From Mesorhizobium sp. (GTDB lineage: Bacteria; Pseudomonadota; Alphaproteobacteria; Rhizobiales; Rhizobiaceae), in assembly GCA_004963905.1 (NCBI GenBank), contig SUGL01000017.1, forward strand, positions 62,001 through 126,000: a stretch of DNA of 64,000 bases. The letters are read 5' to 3'. The notes under the pieces were generated by a model that was not told the origin of the DNA, did not search any database, and saw only the letters and a list, made by a program, of their open reading frames with translations. A program made the translations under genes and the position numbers. How positions within the stretch are numbered: position 1 is the first letter of the stretch; each line of letters starts with the position of its first letter. Positions 61,235 to 64,000 of the stretch are shown here, piece after piece.

Positions 61235-62713
61235 TCAATCCGTCCACTTCACCTTGGTGAGGTCGTTGGCCTGGATCGGCGCGTTCTCCCACAGGCCCTG
61301 CAGCTTGGCGTCCCAGACGCCAACCTTCGGCAGCTCGTAGAGGAAGCCGACCACGGCGTCGTCGGCCAGGATCTTCTGCGCTTCGCCGAGCAGTTGCTTG
61401 CGCTTGGCTTCGTCGGAGGTGAGGTTGAGGTCGGCGATGATCTTGTCGAAGGTCGGGTTGTCGTAGTTGAAGTAATAGTCCTTGCGCGAATAGATATCGA
61501 TGTCGTTCGGCTCGGTGTGAGACACGATGGTAAGATCGTAGTCCTTCTTGGTGAAGACCTGGTCGAGCCACTGCGCCCATTCGACCGGAATGATCTCCAG
61601 GTCGATGCCGACCTCGCGAAGCTCGGAAGCGATGATCTCGCCGCCAAGCCGCGCATAGGAAGGCGGCGGCAGCTTCAGCGTCGCCTTGAAGCCTTTTTCG
61701 AGACCGGCCTCCTTCAGCAGTTCCTTGGCCTTGTCGACATTGTGCGGATAGAGGCCGGTGAGATCGACATAGTCCTTGTTGGCCGGCGACATATGCGAGC
61801 CGATCGGCACGCCGAGGCCGGCGGAAGCGCCGTCGATGATCGCCTTGCGGTCGAGCGCATAGGAGATCGCCTGTCGCACCTGCAGTTTGTCGAAGGGCGG
61901 CTTCTTGTTGTTGATCGACAGGATCGTCTCGCCCTCGGTCGAACCGATCACCACATGGAAACGCGGATCGTCCTTGACCTGGGAGACGCTGTCGGGATCG
62001 AAGAAGGGGAAGGCCTGGATGTCGCCGGAAAGCAGCGCCGGCACGGCAGCCGCGGCGTCCGGAACGATCCGGAACTCGACCTTGTCGAGGGAGACCGGAG
62101 CGCCCCAATAACCGTCCGACTTCACCAGCGTGATCGACGAGCCCTTGGCCCAATCCTGGAACTTGAAGGGGCCGGTGCCGATCGGCTTTTCCTTGTTGGT
62201 GTCGGCGGATTTCGGCGACACGATCACCGCGTCGCCCCAGCCCATATTGTAGAGGAAGGACCCTTGCGGGTTCTTCAGCGTCACCTTGACGGTGGTCGGG
62301 TCGACGACATCGACCTTGTCGATTTGTGCGAACAGGCCCTTTTGCGCATTCACCGAATTGTCGGCGCGGGCGCGGTCGAGCGAGAATTTCACGTCGTCGG
62401 CGCTGAAGGCGCTGCCATCGTGGAATTTCACGCCGGCGTGCAGCTTGAAGGTGTAGGTCTTGCCGTCATCCGAGATGGTCCAGCTTTCGGCAAGGTCGGG
62501 CAGCACCTCGCCGTTCGGGCCGATGCGGGTGAGCCCTTCGAACACGTTTGCATAGAGCACTTCGTCGATCGCCGCGGCGGCACCGGCAGTCGGATCGAGA
62601 TGCGGGGGCTCGAGCGGAATGCCGATGACGAGATCGGTGCGGGCGGCAAATGCAGAGGTTGCCGCCGCGAACGACAGCGCGGCCGCGGCCACAATGGTCT
62701 TCCACAATTTCAT
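61235..62713 (-). CDS. Dipeptide/oligopeptide ABC transporter substrate-binding protein
   Basis: This 492-residue SBP_bac_5 protein has a signal peptide (MKLWKTIVAAAALSFAAATSAFA). The mature part opens RTDLVIGIPLEPPHLDPTAGAAAAIDEVLYANVFEGLTRIGPNGEVLPDLAESW. First gene of the operon; with the adjacent M20 deacylase, short peptides or N-acyl amino acids are plausible ligands. Confidence 0.88.
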   Translation of the reverse strand: MKLWKTIVAAAALSFAAATSAFAARTDLVIGIPLEPPHLDPTAGAAAAIDEVLYANVFEGLTRIGPNGEVLPDLAESWTISDDGKTYTFKLHAGVKFHDGSAFSADDVKFSLDRARADNSVNAQKGLFAQIDKVDVVDPTTVKVTLKNPQGSFLYNMGWGDAVIVSPKSADTNKEKPIGTGPFKFQDWAKGSSITLVKSDGYWGAPVSLDKVEFRIVPDAAAAVPALLSGDIQAFPFFDPDSVSQVKDDPRFHVVIGSTEGETILSINNKKPPFDKLQVRQAISYALDRKAIIDGASAGLGVPIGSHMSPANKDYVDLTGLYPHNVDKAKELLKEAGLEKGFKATLKLPPPSYARLGGEIIASELREVGIDLEIIPVEWAQWLDQVFTKKDYDLTIVSHTEPNDIDIYSRKDYYFNYDNPTFDKIIADLNLTSDEAKRKQLLGEAQKILADDAVVGFLYELPKVGVWDAKLQGLWENAPIQANDLTKVKWTD

Positions 62714-62830
62714 CGCTGAACTCCCATGAGCTGAAATCTGCGCAAACCCGCCGGATAGAAGCGTGATTTGCCGCGCGAGTAAATTGCGTTTCGTTCTGCC
62801 GGCCGGCGCGGCGAGAAATGTTTTTCTTAA

Positions 62831-64000
62831 TCAGCCGGTCGTGCCGCGCAGCAGCACGTTGAGGCCGATCGCCATCACCTTGGCCGATTGCACCATGTCG
62901 GCGATGCCCACCCATTCATCCGGCCGGTGGGCGAGATCGAGAATGCCGGGGCCATAGGCGATGCAGTCGTAGATATGGCCGATACGGGCGACGTGCTTCT
63001 GGTCATAGGTGCCTGGGGAGATCACGTATTGGGGCTCACGGTCGAAGATTGCCATGATGCCTTTGGCGACAGCCTTCACCACCGGCGCGTCGTGCTCGGT
63101 CATCAGCGGCAGGACCTCCATCAGGTCGCGGATCTCATAGTCGAATTTCTTCCGCTCGCGTTTCAGCCGGTCCAGAATGCCGGTGACCTCGCCCTTGACG
63201 GCGGCCAGATCCTCCTCGAGCAGGAAGCGGCGGTCGATGGTGAGCCGGCAGGAATCCGGCACGTTGGGCGAGGGCAGGCCCGGGCGGAAATCCTCGGTCT
63301 GGCCGCCATGGATGGAGTTGATGTTCATGGTCGAGCGCCGTGCGCCCTCGGGCACCACCGGCATACGCGTCACCTTGCGGTCGAGCGCCGGGAACAGCTC
63401 GTCCTCGAAAGCTTGCAGGACGGCGCCCATATGGCGCACAGCGTTGTCGCCGAGGAAGGGCATGGAGCCATGCGCGATCTCGCCCTTGGTCTCGATCTCC
63501 GCCCACCAGACGCCGCGATGTCCAAGGCAGATGCGATCCTTGTTGAGCGGCTCGGGGATGATGACGTGGTCGACCTTCGGCTTCGAGAAGTAGCCAAGGC
63601 TCGCCAGATGGGCGACGCCGCCGAAACCGCCGGACTCCTCGTCGACGGTGCCTGAAATCTCGATGGCGCCGGGGAAGTCGGGATAGACCTCCATGAACGC
63701 TTCCGCGGCGATGACGGAAGCGGCGAGCCCGCCTTTCATGTCGCAGGCGCCGCGGCCGTAAACCCGACCGTCCTTCACCAGGCCGGCGAAGGGATCGACG
63801 GTCCAGCCGTCGCCCGCTTCGACCACGTCGATATGCGAATTGAAGTGCACGCAAGCACCGGGCGAGCGGCCGTCGAAATGGGCGACGACATTGACGCGCG
63901 GGTAGCGGTCGGTGTCGCCGGGCGTACCCTCGGCGCGAATGAACTCGGTCTCGAAGCCGAGCTTTTCCAGCCGCGCGCCAAGATACTCGGCGCATGGCCG
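62831..64000 (-). CDS. M20 metallopeptidase family, ArgE/DapE-like deacylase (partial)
   Basis: The 3' end is complete, but the N-terminus continues beyond the right edge: the frame stays open to base 64000. Visible motifs are HFNSHIDVVEAGDGWTVDPF (metal His/Asp), YGRGACDMKGGLA, GTVDEESGGFGG (catalytic Glu pair) and VIIPEP. Members remove acyl groups from N-acylated amino acids or peptides. Lies upstream of the ABC importer on the same strand, 117 bp before it. Confidence 0.85.
   Translation of the reverse strand, partial: RPCAEYLGARLEKLGFETEFIRAEGTPGDTDRYPRVNVVAHFDGRSPGACVHFNSHIDVVEAGDGWTVDPFAGLVKDGRVYGRGACDMKGGLAASVIAAEAFMEVYPDFPGAIEISGTVDEESGGFGGVAHLASLGYFSKPKVDHVIIPEPLNKDRICLGHRGVWWAEIETKGEIAHGSMPFLGDNAVRHMGAVLQAFEDELFPALDRKVTRMPVVPEGARRSTMNINSIHGGQTEDFRPGLPSPNVPDSCRLTIDRRFLLEEDLAAVKGEVTGILDRLKRERKKFDYEIRDLMEVLPLMTEHDAPVVKAVAKGIMAIFDREPQYVISPGTYDQKHVARIGHIYDCIAYGPGILDLAHRPDEWVGIADMVQSAKVMAIGLNVLLRGTTG

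Overview
The window is high-GC DNA with dense, short-spaced genes. Protein content (DUF1127 proteins, TerB, VWA/ECF-sigma pair, NitT/TauT and dipeptide ABC systems) and several classes of palindromic intergenic repeats point to an alphaproteobacterium of the Hyphomicrobiales, most likely Mesorhizobium or a close relative. No rRNA, tRNA, CRISPR array, transposase or phage gene was recognised. Both edges cut genes: a ThiD-like kinase at the left and an M20 deacylase at the right.

The dominant theme is demethylation of methylated amines and betaines. Between 0.3 and 43.4 kb the window holds two FAD/GcvT-type dimethylglycine/sarcosine dehydrogenases (309-2870, 39165-41735), two MttB-superfamily methyltransferases without an in-frame amber codon (23478-25052, 41812-43389), one cobalamin-binding corrinoid protein (22509-23207), a reductive activator of corrinoid proteins (13442-15511), a methyl-THF:corrinoid methyltransferase (15554-16528), a MetF-type methylene-THF reductase with a separate eight-cysteine MetV partner (16671-18349), a PF13769-type protein, a DUF1638 protein, an iron-sulfur protein, a betaine-homocysteine methyltransferase (32051-33073) and a GlxA/GbdR-type AraC regulator (8804-9805). 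The parts suggest a route: methyl groups leave a quaternary amine on MttB, pass through the corrinoid protein to THF, and are oxidised by MetF/MetV. Bmt provides a parallel exit to methionine, and the flavin dehydrogenases remove the remaining N-methyls.

Three kinds of evidence tie these scattered genes together. First, direct repeats of GTCGC spaced exactly 21 bp lie upstream of dehydrogenase 1, the corrinoid protein and MttB 2, and GTCGC/GCGAC inverted repeats precede the GlxA regulator. Second, a nearly identical palindrome (arms GATATAAAGA/TCTTTATATC) precedes both the methyltransferase and bmt. Third, Arg-rich terminal tails occur on both MttB proteins, the activator, the THF methyltransferase and Bmt, while the corrinoid protein has a very acidic N-terminus.

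A second theme is dimethylsulfoniopropionate (DMSP), the sulfonium analogue of betaines. A DddP-like M24 protein (36169-37515) keeps every metal and catalytic residue I can recall for DddP, and a DddQ/DddL-type cupin (52073-52678) is translationally coupled to cobyric acid synthase cobQ.

The remaining DNA is ordinary accessory and housekeeping content: a NitT/TauT ABC importer (5.3-7.9 kb), a TacA/TacT-type toxin-antitoxin pair (7.95-8.73 kb), LysR and DUF1127 genes (10.5-13.3 kb), an ECF sigma factor with a VWA membrane protein (26.9-29.6 kb), a CadC-like TPR regulator (29.7-31.2 kb), an XRE regulator divergent from a fatty-acid desaturase (33.2-35.3 kb), an S9 peptidase, an aminotransferase, valine-type catabolic genes split by an S23-like four-helix gene inside heptamer repeats (49.4-51.9 kb), and a dipeptide ABC transporter next to an M20 deacylase (57.6-64 kb).
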